A stretch of DNA of 64,000 nucleotides from Gloeocapsa sp. PCC 7428 (GCF_000317555.1 NC_019745.1:1984001-2048000), one strand, 5' to 3'. Counted from the first letter of the stretch, positions 49,387 to 59,257 are shown. Notes: generated by a model not told the origin, from the sequence alone. A program made the numbers and translations.

Positions 49387-52161
49387 ATGCAAAAATTTAT
49401 GACATCCACGATCGCAGCAGGTGCGGATCTTAGGCAACGCCACCCTCTTGATGCCATCTTTGCACCAAAAACCGTTGCCGTCATCGGTGCGACAGAAAAA
49501 CCGGATAGCGTTGGGCGAACAGTTTTATGGAACTTAATTAGCAATCCCTTCGGGGGAACAGTATTCCCAGTTAATCCCAAACGATCCAGCGTCCTTGGAA
49601 TTAAAGCTTACCCTCATATCGCCGCTGTTCCTGAACCTGTCGATCTGGCTGTTGTTGTCACTCCTGCGGCGACTGTCCCTGGTGTCATTCGTGAATGTGC
49701 AGCGGCGCGAGTTAAAGGTGCAATTATTATCTCTGCTGGGTTCAAAGAAACAGGTGCAAAGGGAATCGAACTCGAACAACAAATTTTAGCAGCGCAAGCA
49801 TCATCTGGTATGCGCATTATTGGTTCTAACTGCTTGGGTGTCATGAGTCCAATTACTGGATTAAATGCCACCTTTGCCCCACATACAGCGCTTCCTGGTA
49901 GTGTAGGATTCATTAGCCAGAGTGGTGCATTATGTACCTCAATTCTTGATTGGAGTCGCCGCGAAAATGTGGGGTTTAGCGCCTTCATTTCGATTGGTTC
50001 GATGCTGGATGTCAATTGGGGTGACTTAATCGATTACCTTGGTGACGATCCGCACACCAAAAGTATCGTGATTTACATGGAATCGATTGGCGATGCGCGT
50101 TCTTTCCTCTCCGCAGCAAGAGAAGTTGCACTGACTAAGCCTATTATTGTGATTAAAGCAGGTCGAACAACCGCAGCAGCCCAAGCAGCAGCCTCGCATA
50201 CTGGCGCTTTAAGCAGTAGTGACGAAGTTCTTGATGCAGCTTTTCGTCGTTGTGGTGTATTGCGCGTTAATAGCATCGACGACTTATTCAGCATGGCAGA
50301 AGTCCTTGCCAAACAGCCACGTCCCAAAGGAAAAAGATTGACAATTCTCACAAATGCTGGCGGTCCTGGCGTGATTGCTACCGATGCTTTAATTGCCCAA
50401 GGTGGCGAACTTGCAGAATTAGCCCCAGACACAATTGTAGAACTTAATCAGATACTACCACCCCAATGGAGCCATCGTAACCCAATTGATATCTTAGGCG
50501 ATGCCGATCCCGATCGCTATGCCAAAGCTTTAGAAATTGCAGCGCAAGACCCCAATAGTGACGGGTTATTGGTCATCTTAACACCCCAAGCAATGACCGA
50601 TCCCACGCAAACTGCTGAGCGATTAAAGTCTTATATTGAAAAGAATCAGCAGGCGATCGCATCTAAAATTGGAATGCCGATTCTTGCTAGCTGGATGGGT
50701 GGTGCAGATGTAGCGACGGGAGAAAGAATTCTCAACTGCGCCCATGTTTCGACTTTTGCCTTTCCTGATACGGCTGCGCGTGTATTTAACTACATGTGGC
50801 AATACAGCTACAACTTGCGTGGATTATATGAAACACCGACTTTACTCACGGGTGATTCAGGAATTTTACACCGCGCTGGTGCTGAGGAAATTATTCGGAA
50901 AGTACGCCAGGAAAATCGGACAATCTTAACAGAATGGGAATCGAAACAACTGCTTGCTGCTTATGGTATCCCGACTGTAGAAACTTACATTGCAACCAAC
51001 GTCGAAGAAGCTGTTAGCCTTGCCGAGGCGATCGCTTATCCTGTTGTTCTCAAGTTGTTTAGTGAAACGATTACGCACAAAACTGATGTCGGCGGCGTGC
51101 AGTTAAATTTACAAGATGCAGATGCGGTACGGAGTGCTTATCAAGCGATCGCGTCATCTGTGCGGGAAAAAGTCGGTATTGAGCATTTTATGGGCGTTAC
51201 CGTTCAACCAATGATTTCCCTCGATGGTTACGAACTTATCATTGGTAGCAGCATCGATCCGCAATTTGGTCCAGTATTACTATTCGGTACAGGCGGACAA
51301 CTTGTCGAAGTTTTTCAAGATCGGGCGCTCGCATTACCACCGCTTAATAGCACTCTAGCACGGCGGATGATGGAGCAAACGCAAATTTATCAAGCACTCC
51401 AAGGCGTACGCGGTCGTCTAAGTGTTGATTTAGCCAGCTTAGAGCAACTTTTAGTTCGATTTAGTCAACTTGCGATTGAGCAACGTTGGATTAAAGAAAT
51501 AGATATTAATCCCTTATTAGCAAAGCCAGGACAAGATAATGGTTTCATTGCCCTCGATGCGCGGGTTGTCCTCCACGAACCAACAATCACAGAGGACGAA
51601 CTACCAAAACTTGCAATTCGCCCTTATCCAACGCAATACGTTTCATCTTGGCAGATGAAAGATGGAACAAACGTCACGATTCGCCCGATTCGTCCAGAAG
51701 ATGAACCGTTGATGATTCAGTTTCATCACTCTTTATCTGAAGAAAGCGTTTACTTACGCTATGCTCATGTGACAAAGTTGAGCTATCGCACTTCGCACGA
51801 ACGATTAACGCGGATTTGCTTTATCGACTACGATCGCGAAATTGCATTGGTCGCTGAACATGAAGATCCGCAAACCAAAGTTCGGCAAATAATCGGAGTG
51901 GGACGACTTAGTAAATTACATCAATCGAAGGAAGCCGAGTTTGCTTTAGTCGTAAGCGATCGCTACCAAGGTCAAGGATTAGGCAAGCATTTACTGCAAC
52001 AGTTGCTACAAATTGGTCGAGATGAAAAACTCAGCCGCATGACTGCTGATATTCTCCCCGATAATCTGGCAATGCAGCATTTGTGTAAAAAATTCGGTTT
52101 GCACGTCTTTCGCGACTCACAAGCAGCAATGATGAAAGCAGAAATTGAACTTCTTGGTTAG
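49387..52161 (+). CDS. ADP-forming acetyl-CoA synthetase / GNAT acetyltransferase fusion
   Basis: A 924-residue fusion. Residues 20-480 form the CoA-binding/ligase alpha part ([27 protein letters not shown]; active-site His in AASHTGAL). Residues 500-730 form the ATP-grasp beta part ([21 protein letters not shown]). Residues 750-924 form a GNAT acetyltransferase domain (acetyl-CoA-binding [13 protein letters not shown]). The same architecture is found in bacterial protein lysine acetyltransferases (Pat/YfiQ), where the ligase part may be inactive. Here the His loop and ATP-grasp motifs look intact. Following phosphoketolase, it could handle acetyl-CoA and acetate, or sense them through protein acetylation. 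Confidence 0.9.
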   Translation: MQKFMTSTIAAGADLRQRHPLDAIFAPKTVAVIGATEKPDSVGRTVLWNLISNPFGGTVFPVNPKRSSVLGIKAYPHIAAVPEPVDLAVVVTPAATVPGVIRECAAARVKGAIIISAGFKETGAKGIELEQQILAAQASSGMRIIGSNCLGVMSPITGLNATFAPHTALPGSVGFISQSGALCTSILDWSRRENVGFSAFISIGSMLDVNWGDLIDYLGDDPHTKSIVIYMESIGDARSFLSAAREVALTKPIIVIKAGRTTAAAQAAASHTGALSSSDEVLDAAFRRCGVLRVNSIDDLFSMAEVLAKQPRPKGKRLTILTNAGGPGVIATDALIAQGGELAELAPDTIVELNQILPPQWSHRNPIDILGDADPDRYAKALEIAAQDPNSDGLLVILTPQAMTDPTQTAERLKSYIEKNQQAIASKIGMPILASWMGGADVATGERILNCAHVSTFAFPDTAARVFNYMWQYSYNLRGLYETPTLLTGDSGILHRAGAEEIIRKVRQENRTILTEWESKQLLAAYGIPTVETYIATNVEEAVSLAEAIAYPVVLKLFSETITHKTDVGGVQLNLQDADAVRSAYQAIASSVREKVGIEHFMGVTVQPMISLDGYELIIGSSIDPQFGPVLLFGTGGQLVEVFQDRALALPPLNSTLARRMMEQTQIYQALQGVRGRLSVDLASLEQLLVRFSQLAIEQRWIKEIDINPLLAKPGQDNGFIALDARVVLHEPTITEDELPKLAIRPYPTQYVSSWQMKDGTNVTIRPIRPEDEPLMIQFHHSLSEESVYLRYAHVTKLSYRTSHERLTRICFIDYDREIALVAEHEDPQTKVRQIIGVGRLSKLHQSKEAEFALVVSDRYQGQGLGKHLLQQLLQIGRDEKLSRMTADILPDNLAMQHLCKKFGLHVFRDSQAAMMKAEIELLG
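52086..52161 (+). repeat. direct duplication, copy 1 (3' end of the synthetase/GNAT gene)
   Basis: The last 25 codons of the synthetase/GNAT gene recur at 53089-53165 with high similarity, including at protein level ([14 protein letters not shown] versus DSQAAMVKAEIELL). A downstream motif TACTGCAAGGTTTAATGTGATGTAACTGC (about 52309-52337) also has a counterpart at about 53283-53323. Confidence 0.75.
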
Positions 52162-52388
52162 ATTGTTGCCCTTATCCTAAATCCCTATCCCAAATTAAGA
52201 GATTACAGCCATAGTCAACAGAGTTAGGACATTATAGAAGCTTGTATTGACTTCTCTGAGGGGAGTTTAACTCTGACCTCTGCTATAATTGTTTTTTGGT
52301 ATTCAAGGTACTGCAAGGTTTAATGTGATGTAACTGCCATCATACAATACACATTTCTCTACCTAGCTGTTTGTGTAACTGATGCGCG

Positions 52389-52610
52389 TCATTGTTCGGT
52401 TAACTGAGAATCAAGTCGGTCGAGTAGTGCAACTTTTGATACACTTCCTTTTGCTACCATAGCTCGAAATCGAGTTTCAGCATCAAATTCAGCTAAAGCG
52501 ATTGTCGAGAGTTCTTCAATTAGCTTATTGACGCTGATGTTTCTTCTTTTTGCCAATTCTTTTAATCTCTCGTGTTTGTCGTCAGGTAAGCGAATCGTTA
52601 ATGTAGCCAT
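52389..52610 (-). CDS. CopG/Arc-type ribbon-helix-helix antitoxin
   Basis: A 73-residue protein with the ribbon-helix-helix pattern: beta strand ATLTIRLPDD, helix KHERLKELAKRR, then NISVNKLIEEL. The C-terminal half should bind the toxin. It follows the PIN gene by 10 bp on the same strand, a reversed toxin-antitoxin order. Dimeric binding to the operon promoter is expected for the family. Confidence 0.75.
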   Translation of the reverse strand: MATLTIRLPDDKHERLKELAKRRNISVNKLIEELSTIALAEFDAETRFRAMVAKGSVSKVALLDRLDSQLTEQ

Positions 52611-52620
52611 AAGTTATCTC

Positions 52621-53046
52621 CTAATTAAAATTAACCATCTCTTCAGGTTTGAGAATCGACAATTCGGGAAAAGAAAGTTCTGCTTGTTTAAAGTCCTTAG
52701 TATTATGAGTAACAATGATACTGGCATTGCCAGCGATCGCTAACTCAATCAAGTGATTATCTGCTTCGTCTATTAAATTAGGTCGCCACAAGTAGTAAAT
52801 ACGCATCCACTCGCAAACACTCATAAATGAAGCCAAAAGCGTTTCTATCTCCTCAATTGATAGCGGACACAAGCGTAAAATCTCATCTCTATTCGTAACT
52901 TGTTCGTACTCAGAAAATAAAGCGTTACCCATTAATGGTTGATACTTTAATAATAAGCACTGCCTTAAAAGCTCTCTGCTTGCTCCTTGCCCGCTAATCA
53001 ACGCACTAACAAACACACTTATATCAACTACAATTCTACGTACCAT
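52621..53046 (-). CDS. PIN-domain toxin
   Basis: A 141-residue PIN protein of the putative-toxin COG1569 type. Visible acidic residues are VVDISVFVSAL (the usual D-T-N is D-I-S), DEADNHLIELA and THNTKDF. PIN toxins are Mg-dependent RNases. It pairs with the ribbon-helix-helix gene 10 bp away. The second residue of the active-site DxN being changed is worth noting but does not by itself show inactivity. Confidence 0.75.
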   Translation of the reverse strand: MVRRIVVDISVFVSALISGQGASRELLRQCLLLKYQPLMGNALFSEYEQVTNRDEILRLCPLSIEEIETLLASFMSVCEWMRIYYLWRPNLIDEADNHLIELAIAGNASIIVTHNTKDFKQAELSFPELSILKPEEMVNFN

Positions 53047-53088
53047 AGAATCATGATAGCATATGTGCTATCAATCAAACCTGAAATG

Positions 53089-53165
53089 CGAAAAAGTTCT
53101 TTTTGCAGATCTTTCTTGACTCGCAAGCAGCAATGGTGAAAGCAGAAATCGAACTTCTTGCATGA
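53089..53165 (+). pseudogene. relic of the synthetase/GNAT 3' end (duplication copy 2)
   Basis: This in-frame stretch encodes AKKFFLQIFLDSQAAMVKAE followed by IELLA-stop, matching the C-terminus of the gene ending at 52161. It has no upstream part. The PIN/RHH pair lies between the two copies, and a second PIN pair follows copy 2. The remainder of 53166-53354 shows no other gene. Confidence 0.75.
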
Positions 53166-53354
53166 ATTATCATCCTTACTTTTGTTAACGTTATTTAGGT
53201 GGTACACGTTCAATTGTTGAGCGGCTGTATTCCTCGATAGAGGAAGCGGTATCACTTTAGCTATTGGTATGCAACGTCGAGTTACTGCAAAGTTAAATGT
53301 GATGTATGTGATGTAACTGCAATAATATGAATATACACACCTTAAAGTAGTTTT

Positions 53355-53582
53355 ATGTCTCTCCAAGAACTTAAAGAGCAGGCTTTCAAACTATCAGTAA
53401 GCGATCGCCTCTCATTAATCAGTGCAATTGTGGAGTCGTTACAAGAAACTTCCCGTGTCACTCCTGATCGCGCTAAAGCGATCGCACGAATGCGAGGTTT
53501 ACTGAAAACAGACCAACCAGCACCAACGGATGAAGAAGTAGCTGTCATGCTAGAAGAGCGACGGTTGGAGAAGTATCTTTAA
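53355..53582 (+). CDS. antitoxin of a PIN toxin-antitoxin pair
   Basis: A 75-residue small protein (SLQELKEQAFKLSVSDRLSL start, ending RRLEKYL), with helical, charged composition typical of cyanobacterial antitoxins encoded directly before PIN genes. Its TAA stop abuts the GTG of the toxin gene with no gap, implying translational coupling. Confidence 0.75.
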   Translation: MSLQELKEQAFKLSVSDRLSLISAIVESLQETSRVTPDRAKAIARMRGLLKTDQPAPTDEEVAVMLEERRLEKYL

Positions 53583-54002
53583 GTGAGAATTCTAATTGAT
53601 ACCAACATCATTCTAGATTATCTATTGCAGCGCGAGCCGTTTTGCCAAAAAGCAGATTTACTATTTCAAGCAATCGCTTCTGGTCAAATTGTGGGATATG
53701 TTACAGTAACAACCCTCACAGATATTTTTTATATTGCTCGTCGGCATACTGGTAGTATTGAACAAGCGCGGCAAGCCATTTCAGAAACGCTCACTGCTAT
53801 GGTGATTTGTCCTGTGAATCGAGCAGTTTTAGAATCAGCATTTGCATCTGATTTGACTGATTTTGAAGATGCTATTCAGTTAGCCTGTGCTGTTACTCAA
53901 GAATTGGATGCATTGACTACTCGTGATACTGGTTTTTCAAGTAGATTAATTTCTGTTTTAACTGTCGGGGAGGTTTTGCAACAATTAGAAGCTAATGAAT
54001 AG
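53583..54002 (+). CDS. PIN-domain toxin (VapC-like)
   Basis: A 139-residue PIN protein starting at a GTG. The active-site acidic residues are visible: ILIDTNIILDYL near the start, Glu/Asp in LTDFEDAIQLA, and TRDTGF. It is expected to be an Mg-dependent ribonuclease held inactive by the product of the abutting upstream gene. It is a separate pair from the minus-strand one at 52389-53046 and belongs to a different PIN subgroup. Confidence 0.82.
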   Translation: MRILIDTNIILDYLLQREPFCQKADLLFQAIASGQIVGYVTVTTLTDIFYIARRHTGSIEQARQAISETLTAMVICPVNRAVLESAFASDLTDFEDAIQLACAVTQELDALTTRDTGFSSRLISVLTVGEVLQQLEANE

Positions 54003-54015
54003 CACAATTTGCAAA

Positions 54016-55905
54016 TTAACCACCGTCTTGCATCAAAATCAACCGCAAGGGATCTAAACGTACGTACCAAGGAAAAGGACGATCTTTAAGATTTGCCCAT
54101 TTTTCTTTAAAAACTTCGGCTTGCAGGTGGTAGTCATTTGGATGTAGCGGGCGATCGCACAATTTAAGATACAGCGTCATGCGATGTGGCGTTTCCCCCG
54201 TCTGCGCTAACCAGCAAGGAAAAGTATTTTCAGCAGTAGAGTCACTCGTGAAGATGAGTTGATGCGCGCGAATTCCGATGTAATTTAGTTTTTCTGGTAT
54301 CGGTTCAATAACTTGCAATGCTACTCCCCATTCGAGGGCTTTTACTTCACCAAAGGTACTCATTTGAGCGCGCGAGAAGTTTTTGCACCCTGTAAGTTGC
54401 GCAATACTGAAAGTATGTGGTCGCTCAAAAATTTCCTGTTTGGAACCAGAAGCGATCGCCTTACCACTTTCCAACACCAACAAATTAGGACAAACGCGGT
54501 AAGCTTCTTCTAGATTGTGCGTCACAAATAGAGTCACACCAGGATAAGTCGAGAGTGTTAAAATCAGTTGCTTTTCTAGCTGAGTGCGTAAGTGAGTATC
54601 CAGCGCAGAAAAAGGTTCATCTAACAACAGTGCTTCCGGCTGACTTGCCAAAGCCCTTGCTAATGCTACGCGTTGCTGTTGTCCCCCAGAAAGTTGATGT
54701 GGGTAGCGGTTTTCTATTCCTGGCAATTGCACGGCTGCGAGATGCGCTGCGATCTGCTGCTTAGTTTGCGCTTTAGGTATACCCTTAGGCAAGCCAAATG
54801 CAATATTTTCACCGACTGTAAGATGCGGAAACAAAGCGTAATTTTGGAAAAGAAAAGCAATGCGGCGATCGCGTGCGGGAATATTGATGCGGTGTTCTGA
54901 GTCATATAGCACCCTCCCATTTAACACAATACGTCCCATTGTCGGTGTTTCTATACCAGCAATGCACTGCAAAATCATACTTTTGCCAGCACCAGAAGCC
55001 CCTAGCATTCCCAACGCCTGCTGATTGTTTGCACTAAAAGATACATTCAATTGAAAGTTACCTAGTTGCTTTTGAATGTCTGTAATGAGTCCAGAATTGT
55101 TAACAGGTAATTGGTAATGGGGAGCCAGTGTCGTGCGGAGGTGTCCTCCGTTGAGCAAACCGACCGTAAGGTGTCCTCCGTTGAGACAACTGGCGTTAAT
55201 TGGTAATGGGTGATTGAATCTACTGTTGCTTTTCTGTTTTCCTCTCTTTTTCTCGATTTCTTGCCGAAAATTGACTGCGCTAATTGCAGAAAGTGAAATT
55301 GCTAAAATAACCAACGACCACAGCCAAGCTTCATTCATTGCACCCGCTTCCACCGCAAAATAAATTGCCATAGGTAGCGTTTGAGTTTCTCCAGGAATGT
55401 TGCCAGCTAACATTAAAGTTGCCCCAAATTCACCCAAAGCACGGGCAAAAGCCAGAGTTGTTCCTGCTAAGATTCCTTTGTTAGCTAAAGGAAAAGTAAT
55501 TCGCCAAAACACGGTAAACTCAGAAGCACCGAGAGTTCTAGCTGCTCTTTGCAAATTGGGATCGATTTGTTCAAAGGCTCCTAGTGCTGTTTTGTACATT
55601 AAGGGAAAAGAGACAACAGTAGCTGTAATAACAGCAGCATACCAAGTAAAAACAATACTAATATTTAATTGTTCTAATAGTCTTCCTATAACGCCATTTT
55701 TACCCAATAACAATAGCAATAAAAAACCAACAACTGTAGGCGGCAAAATTATTGGTGAAACAAAAATCCCCTCAATCAGTGATTTCCATCTTCCCCGATA
55801 TCCTAACATCCAGTAAGCAGCCGCAATTCCCAAAAAGAAGGTAATTAATGTAGCAAATAAGGCGGTTTTTAAAGATATCCATAAGGGTGAAAGATCAACT
55901 AACAT
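54016..55905 (-). CDS. modBC: ModBC molybdate ABC transporter, permease-ATPase fusion
   Basis: A 629-residue fusion as known in Anabaena. Residues 1-215 are the ModB permease (several membrane helices; EAA-like loop RAARTLGASEFTVFWRITFPLA). About 270-500 is the ATPase (Walker A GASGAGKS, signature LSGGQQQRVALARAL, Walker B ALLLDEPFSALD), followed by a C-terminal regulatory part. The stretch between the halves (about 222-265) contains LNGGHL twice. It is encoded by repeat DNA (55095-55215) of the kind usually found between genes, so the linker looks like a repeat insertion that stayed in frame. modA lies just upstream, and Mo uptake fits the neighbouring nif genes. Confidence 0.92.
   Translation of the reverse strand: MLVDLSPLWISLKTALFATLITFFLGIAAAYWMLGYRGRWKSLIEGIFVSPIILPPTVVGFLLLLLLGKNGVIGRLLEQLNISIVFTWYAAVITATVVSFPLMYKTALGAFEQIDPNLQRAARTLGASEFTVFWRITFPLANKGILAGTTLAFARALGEFGATLMLAGNIPGETQTLPMAIYFAVEAGAMNEAWLWSLVILAISLSAISAVNFRQEIEKKRGKQKSNSRFNHPLPINASCLNGGHLTVGLLNGGHLRTTLAPHYQLPVNNSGLITDIQKQLGNFQLNVSFSANNQQALGMLGASGAGKSMILQCIAGIETPTMGRIVLNGRVLYDSEHRINIPARDRRIAFLFQNYALFPHLTVGENIAFGLPKGIPKAQTKQQIAAHLAAVQLPGIENRYPHQLSGGQQQRVALARALASQPEALLLDEPFSALDTHLRTQLEKQLILTLSTYPGVTLFVTHNLEEAYRVCPNLLVLESGKAIASGSKQEIFERPHTFSIAQLTGCKNFSRAQMSTFGEVKALEWGVALQVIEPIPEKLNYIGIRAHQLIFTSDSTAENTFPCWLAQTGETPHRMTLYLKLCDRPLHPNDYHLQAEVFKEKWANLKDRPFPWYVRLDPLRLILMQDGG
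55095..55215. repeat. intergenic-type repeat inside modBC
   Basis: GGTGTCCTCCGTTGAG occurs at 55140-55155 and 55170-55185, flanked on both sides by (A)ATTGGTAATGG units that match the tandem repeat near nifX (about 61521-61553). It is translated as the inter-domain linker. Confidence 0.7.
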
Positions 55906-55918
55906 CGGAATGCTTCCT

Positions 55919-56716
55919 TTATGTTGCTACACCAAAACCGTATTTTTCAAATACAAATCTTGCTTGCTGATTACTCAAAAACTGGATATATTTTCTAGCA
56001 GATTCAGGATTTTTACTACTACTGACAACTGCGATCGGATAAACAATCGGAGAATGTAAGTTTTCAGGGGCTGTAGCTACTACTCGAACTCGATTAGATA
56101 ACCTGGCATCTGTGGCGTAAACAATTCCCGCATCAGCATTCCCACTTTCAACCGCAGCTAGTACATTACGAACGTTATTACCAAGTACTAATTTAGATTT
56201 AACTTGCGTTAAAATTCCTAAGTTCTTGAATAATTCTTCGGAATATTGCCCTACGGGTACGCTACGAAATTCGCCGACTGCAATTCGTTTGATATTATTA
56301 TCTGTTAATTGACGAAAGCTATTGATATTCAAACGAGAATTACTTGGTACAATCAAGACGAGGCGATTAGTTAATAGATTACGACGCGTATCAGCAAGAA
56401 TTAGATTTTTCTCTTGCAAACCATTCATTTGTCTTGCAGCAGCGGAAAAAAAGATATCTGCTGGCGCACCTTGTTCTATTTGTTGTTGTAATGCCCCAGA
56501 AGCACCAAAGTTATAGTTAACTTTAATATTTGACTGCGTTTGTTGAAAAAGTGGTTGAATTTCTTGTAAGGCATCTTGTAGGCTAGCCGCAGCAGATACG
56601 AGTAAAGTTGTATTTGCCTGTACCATACTTGGAGGCGGAGTAAGCCAATCTAAACTAATCGCTAAAATAAATGTCGTAACTACTACACAAACAAAGGTAA
56701 GAATTTTTCTTCGCAT
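55919..56716 (-). CDS. modA: ModA molybdate-binding protein
   Basis: A 265-residue periplasmic binding protein with an N-terminal signal/anchor (KILTFVCVVVTTFILAISL). It shows the ModA signatures LLVSAAASLQDAL, FGASGALQQQIEQGAPADIFFSA and NADAGIVYATDA. It captures molybdate for the ModBC transporter encoded 13 bp downstream on the same strand; the two form one operon. Confidence 0.93.
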   Translation of the reverse strand: MRRKILTFVCVVVTTFILAISLDWLTPPPSMVQANTTLLVSAAASLQDALQEIQPLFQQTQSNIKVNYNFGASGALQQQIEQGAPADIFFSAAARQMNGLQEKNLILADTRRNLLTNRLVLIVPSNSRLNINSFRQLTDNNIKRIAVGEFRSVPVGQYSEELFKNLGILTQVKSKLVLGNNVRNVLAAVESGNADAGIVYATDARLSNRVRVVATAPENLHSPIVYPIAVVSSSKNPESARKYIQFLSNQQARFVFEKYGFGVAT

Positions 56717-56970
56717 AGGAAATCACATTCAATATCTATGGTTTTCTACAGAAAAATAGCAAATTTTAGTAGTGCTTGTAGCGGATAAGTATTTTATAAA
56801 AACGTATTCAGAAATACAATTATTCCCAAATATTGGATGAAATAATTAAGCGATCGCCTAATACATATCAGTAGTCAAACTAATAGATTTAAAAACATGA
56901 TTGAATAATAAAATAGGAAAATAATATGGTAATCTCAAATAAGTAAAAACGACTAGGTAAGAGTCGAACT

Positions 56971-57180
56971 ATGAAAATTAGCGCGCGTAATACTCTAAAA
57001 GCAACTGTTAAAAAAGTTGTACCAGGAGCCGTTAATACTGAAGTTACGTTAGAACTTGCACCAGGGGTAGAAGTCGTTGCAATTATTACAAAATCTTCCG
57101 CTGAAAACTTAGGACTTGCAGAAGGCAAGGAGGCTTACGCAGTTGTGAAATCATCAGACGTCATGGTTGCTGTTGATTGA
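56971..57180 (+). CDS. mop: Mop molybdenum-binding protein (molbindin)
   Basis: A 69-residue single Mop/TOBE domain (MKISARNTLKATVKKV...GAVNTEVTLEL, ending SSDVMVAVD). Molbindins oligomerise and store or buffer molybdate in the cytosol. It is divergent from modA, and its 3' end overlaps the convergent methyltransferase gene by 27 bp. Confidence 0.9.
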   Translation: MKISARNTLKATVKKVVPGAVNTEVTLELAPGVEVVAIITKSSAENLGLAEGKEAYAVVKSSDVMVAVD

Positions 57181-57774
57181 TTTCTTGCAAGCAACAATGT
57201 GAAAAATATGCCAGTGCTTCTGTTCGCCTAAAGCTGTTGTACCAGGGTGTTCTTCTTCTTGCAACACTTCTACGGTAAATGGTTGCAGTAATGCTTCGAC
57301 TTGTGTGCGTGTGTGATGACTCATGTTTGGATAAATTGCCCACGAGTCGCGATCGCCAAAAAGTTGACCGCAAAATCGCCCCCCGACTTTTAACGCTGCA
57401 ACGATCTTGTTCCACAAATCAGAAAAATGTTCTGGCGGACAGAATGGCAAACAAAAGCTAGCATTAATCAGATCCACCGATTTTGGTAATACTAAGTCTT
57501 CAAAGCGCATCACGCGAGTTTCTAGGCGATTGAAGTCGATATAAGGACGACTTTGGAGGCGGGCGATCGCTTCAGCTTCACCATCAATTCCCAGTACCCG
57601 CCAACCCCGCTTGAGGAGTTCTACTGCATCTCTGCCATCTCCACAGCCTAAATCTACCGCAAATTGAGGTTCTTCAAACTTTTCTAGCGCCATCAGTAGT
57701 GTTTCGCGCGGCGGACGTCCTTCTACTGCTTGATAGTAGTCAGACCACTTGCGTTCAAAAACTTGGTTGTTCAT
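57154..57774 (-). CDS. class I SAM-dependent methyltransferase
   Basis: A methyltransferase of about 206 residues when started at the ATG at 57774 (MNNQVFERKWSDYYQ); a start at 57801 would add nine residues. Motif I is VDLGCGDGRDAVELL, followed by the acidic LGIDGE. It resembles the TehB-like small-molecule methyltransferases. The substrate is unknown. It overlaps the end of mop tail to tail, and I see no functional tie to Mo or nif beyond position. Confidence 0.8.
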   Translation of the reverse strand: MNNQVFERKWSDYYQAVEGRPPRETLLMALEKFEEPQFAVDLGCGDGRDAVELLKRGWRVLGIDGEAEAIARLQSRPYIDFNRLETRVMRFEDLVLPKSVDLINASFCLPFCPPEHFSDLWNKIVAALKVGGRFCGQLFGDRDSWAIYPNMSHHTRTQVEALLQPFTVEVLQEEEHPGTTALGEQKHWHIFHIVACKKSINSNHDV

Positions 57775-57801
57775 CAGTTGTTTACAGGCTGAATAATTCA
57801 A

Positions 57802-58019
57802 GCTTAGCGACTAAAGTCGCAGCTAATCAAACGAAGACCACCTGCGTGGTCTAATACCGTTTCATTGGAAGCAGAGGAAGCAGAGGGGAATACTTTATTT
57901 CTATCTACTCAAAACTCATAACTAGCCACTCATCACTCACTACTCAAAACTAACTCTAGTTATCCTTAGTAAAATGGTTGGATCGATGAAATGAATCGTG
58001 ATGGTTTTCAGGTTTAGTT
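57802..58019. repeat. low-complexity and tandem-repeat spacer
   Basis: It contains GAAGCAGAGGAAGCAGAGGGG and CACTCATCACTCACTACTCA-type repeats and no gene. Confidence 0.5.
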
Positions 58020-58310
58020 TTATTCAAACGGGCTATGGGTGTAACAATTTTTGGGACAAACCCTAGCGCAAGCTTGACAACCAATACAGTATTCTGGATG
58101 AATAATCGACATAACTTTACGCTCGATTTCTTCTGCTTCCTCATCTTCGACAAACTCGCCATCTTCATTGAGTGCTTGCAGTAGTAGCACATCGCGACCA
58201 CAAGCCTTAAAATATCTACCACAGCCAATACATTTATCTTGGTTAATTTCTTGAACAAACTGAGGTGTCCAGATATGACCCCCGAAAGTTAAACCAGTCA
58301 GCGTTGCCAT
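58020..58310 (-). CDS. fdxB: FdxB, nif-associated ferredoxin III, one Cys ligand replaced
   Basis: I place the start at the ATG at 58310 ([11 protein letters not shown]), which has GAGG 8 bp upstream, giving 96 residues. FdxB carries two [4Fe-4S] clusters for nitrogenase-related electron transfer. The second motif is complete ([15 protein letters not shown]). The first reads [12 protein letters not shown], where family members have CxxCxxCxxxC. The third Cys is Tyr (TAT, one transition from TGT). One cluster may therefore be lost or altered. It is the last gene of the minus-strand nif accessory series, separated from fdxH by a repeat-bearing 220 bp gap. Confidence 0.85.
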   Translation of the reverse strand: MATLTGLTFGGHIWTPQFVQEINQDKCIGCGRYFKACGRDVLLLQALNEDGEFVEDEEAEEIERKVMSIIHPEYCIGCQACARVCPKNCYTHSPFE

Positions 58311-58442
58311 AGTGTTATCCTCAATCGACAAATAGTGAAATAAAGTTATCAGTGTTGCAGAATTGGAATATGATTCGCCCCTATTCCTTCAAAATTGAGA
58401 GAACCATTCGCACAGTGTTATGCAGAACACATCCCTTTCAAA

Positions 58443-58475
58443 GTCCCCCAGAAATGGGGGATTTAGGGGGCTTAG
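58443..58475. repeat. interspersed CCCCCAGAAATGGGGG hairpin repeat
   Basis: CCCCCAGAAATGGGGGATTTAGGGGGC is a hairpin-forming cyanobacterial interspersed repeat. It lies between fdxB and fdxH in a 220 bp gap otherwise without features, and could act as a processing site or attenuator. Confidence 0.5.
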
Positions 58476-58530
58476 AATGTCATGGTTACTCAACGATTCA
58501 CACCTTGATTCAGCAGTACCAACTAAAGTA

Positions 58531-58830
58531 TCAAACTAAATACGCTTCCTGATGAGTGCGGATTGTGCAGTCAGAACGAGGATAAGCAACACAAAGCAGT
58601 ACAAAGCCTTTTGCAACTTGATCCTCATCCAGAAAGACTTGATCCGATTGATCGATTTCACCTTCAACAACTTTACCGACGCAACTCGAACAAGAACCAG
58701 AGTGACAGGAAAAAGGTAAATCGAGTCCTTCGTTTTCTGCTGCATCAAGAATCGTAGTCTTTTCGTCAACAGGAATTGTGACGTCAAGCGATCGCTTCTT
58801 ATTAATTAAATGCACTTGATAAGTCGTCAT
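58531..58830 (-). CDS. fdxH: FdxH, nitrogenase-type [2Fe-2S] ferredoxin
   Basis: I use the ATG at 58830 ([12 protein letters not shown]), 8 bp after GGAGG; an ATG two codons earlier is too close to that site. The 99-residue plant-type ferredoxin has the cluster cysteines CHSGSCSSC and LLC. The family's known role in heterocysts is to donate electrons to nitrogenase reductase. No lesion is seen. It lies 17 bp after hesB. Confidence 0.93.
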   Translation of the reverse strand: MTTYQVHLINKKRSLDVTIPVDEKTTILDAAENEGLDLPFSCHSGSCSSCVGKVVEGEIDQSDQVFLDEDQVAKGFVLLCVAYPRSDCTIRTHQEAYLV

Positions 58831-58847
58831 TGTCATATCCTCCAAAA

Positions 58848-59213
58848 TTAGCTACAAGGTACGCCAGCAGGAGTGCAATCGCCTGCTTGAAACGATTTCC
58901 CACAACCACAGGTATCAGTAGCATTGGGATTGCTAAATTTAAATCCACTCTCCAGCAAGCCATCGACAAAATCGATGACAACACCTTCGAGTAAGGGCGC
59001 ACTTTGCGCGTCGATGTAAATCTGTAACTTACCTTGCTGCATCACGATGTCATCTGCCTGCGGCGCAGTAGTAATATTTAAAGAATACTGATAGCCACTG
59101 CAACCGCCATCATCAACTGCAACACGAATACCCCGTTGGCTAGCGTCTTTGCTAGAAGCTTGAAGAAAGGTACGAAGCCGGAATTCTGCTGCTTCGGTTA
59201 AGGTTAAAGCCAT
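58848..59213 (-). CDS. hesB: HesB/IscA-type Fe-S assembly protein
   Basis: A 121-residue A-type scaffold/carrier with the three conserved cysteines visible as GGCSGYQY and TCGCGKSF. It is the nif-linked form, which assists Fe-S cluster assembly for nitrogenase. A good GGAG site precedes the ATG. It is intact, 44 bp after the broken hesA. Confidence 0.93.
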   Translation of the reverse strand: MALTLTEAAEFRLRTFLQASSKDASQRGIRVAVDDGGCSGYQYSLNITTAPQADDIVMQQGKLQIYIDAQSAPLLEGVVIDFVDGLLESGFKFSNPNATDTCGCGKSFQAGDCTPAGVPCS

Positions 59214-59257
59214 ATAATCTCCTTTTTGGGAATTTTATTAAGCCTTGGTGTGCGTAT

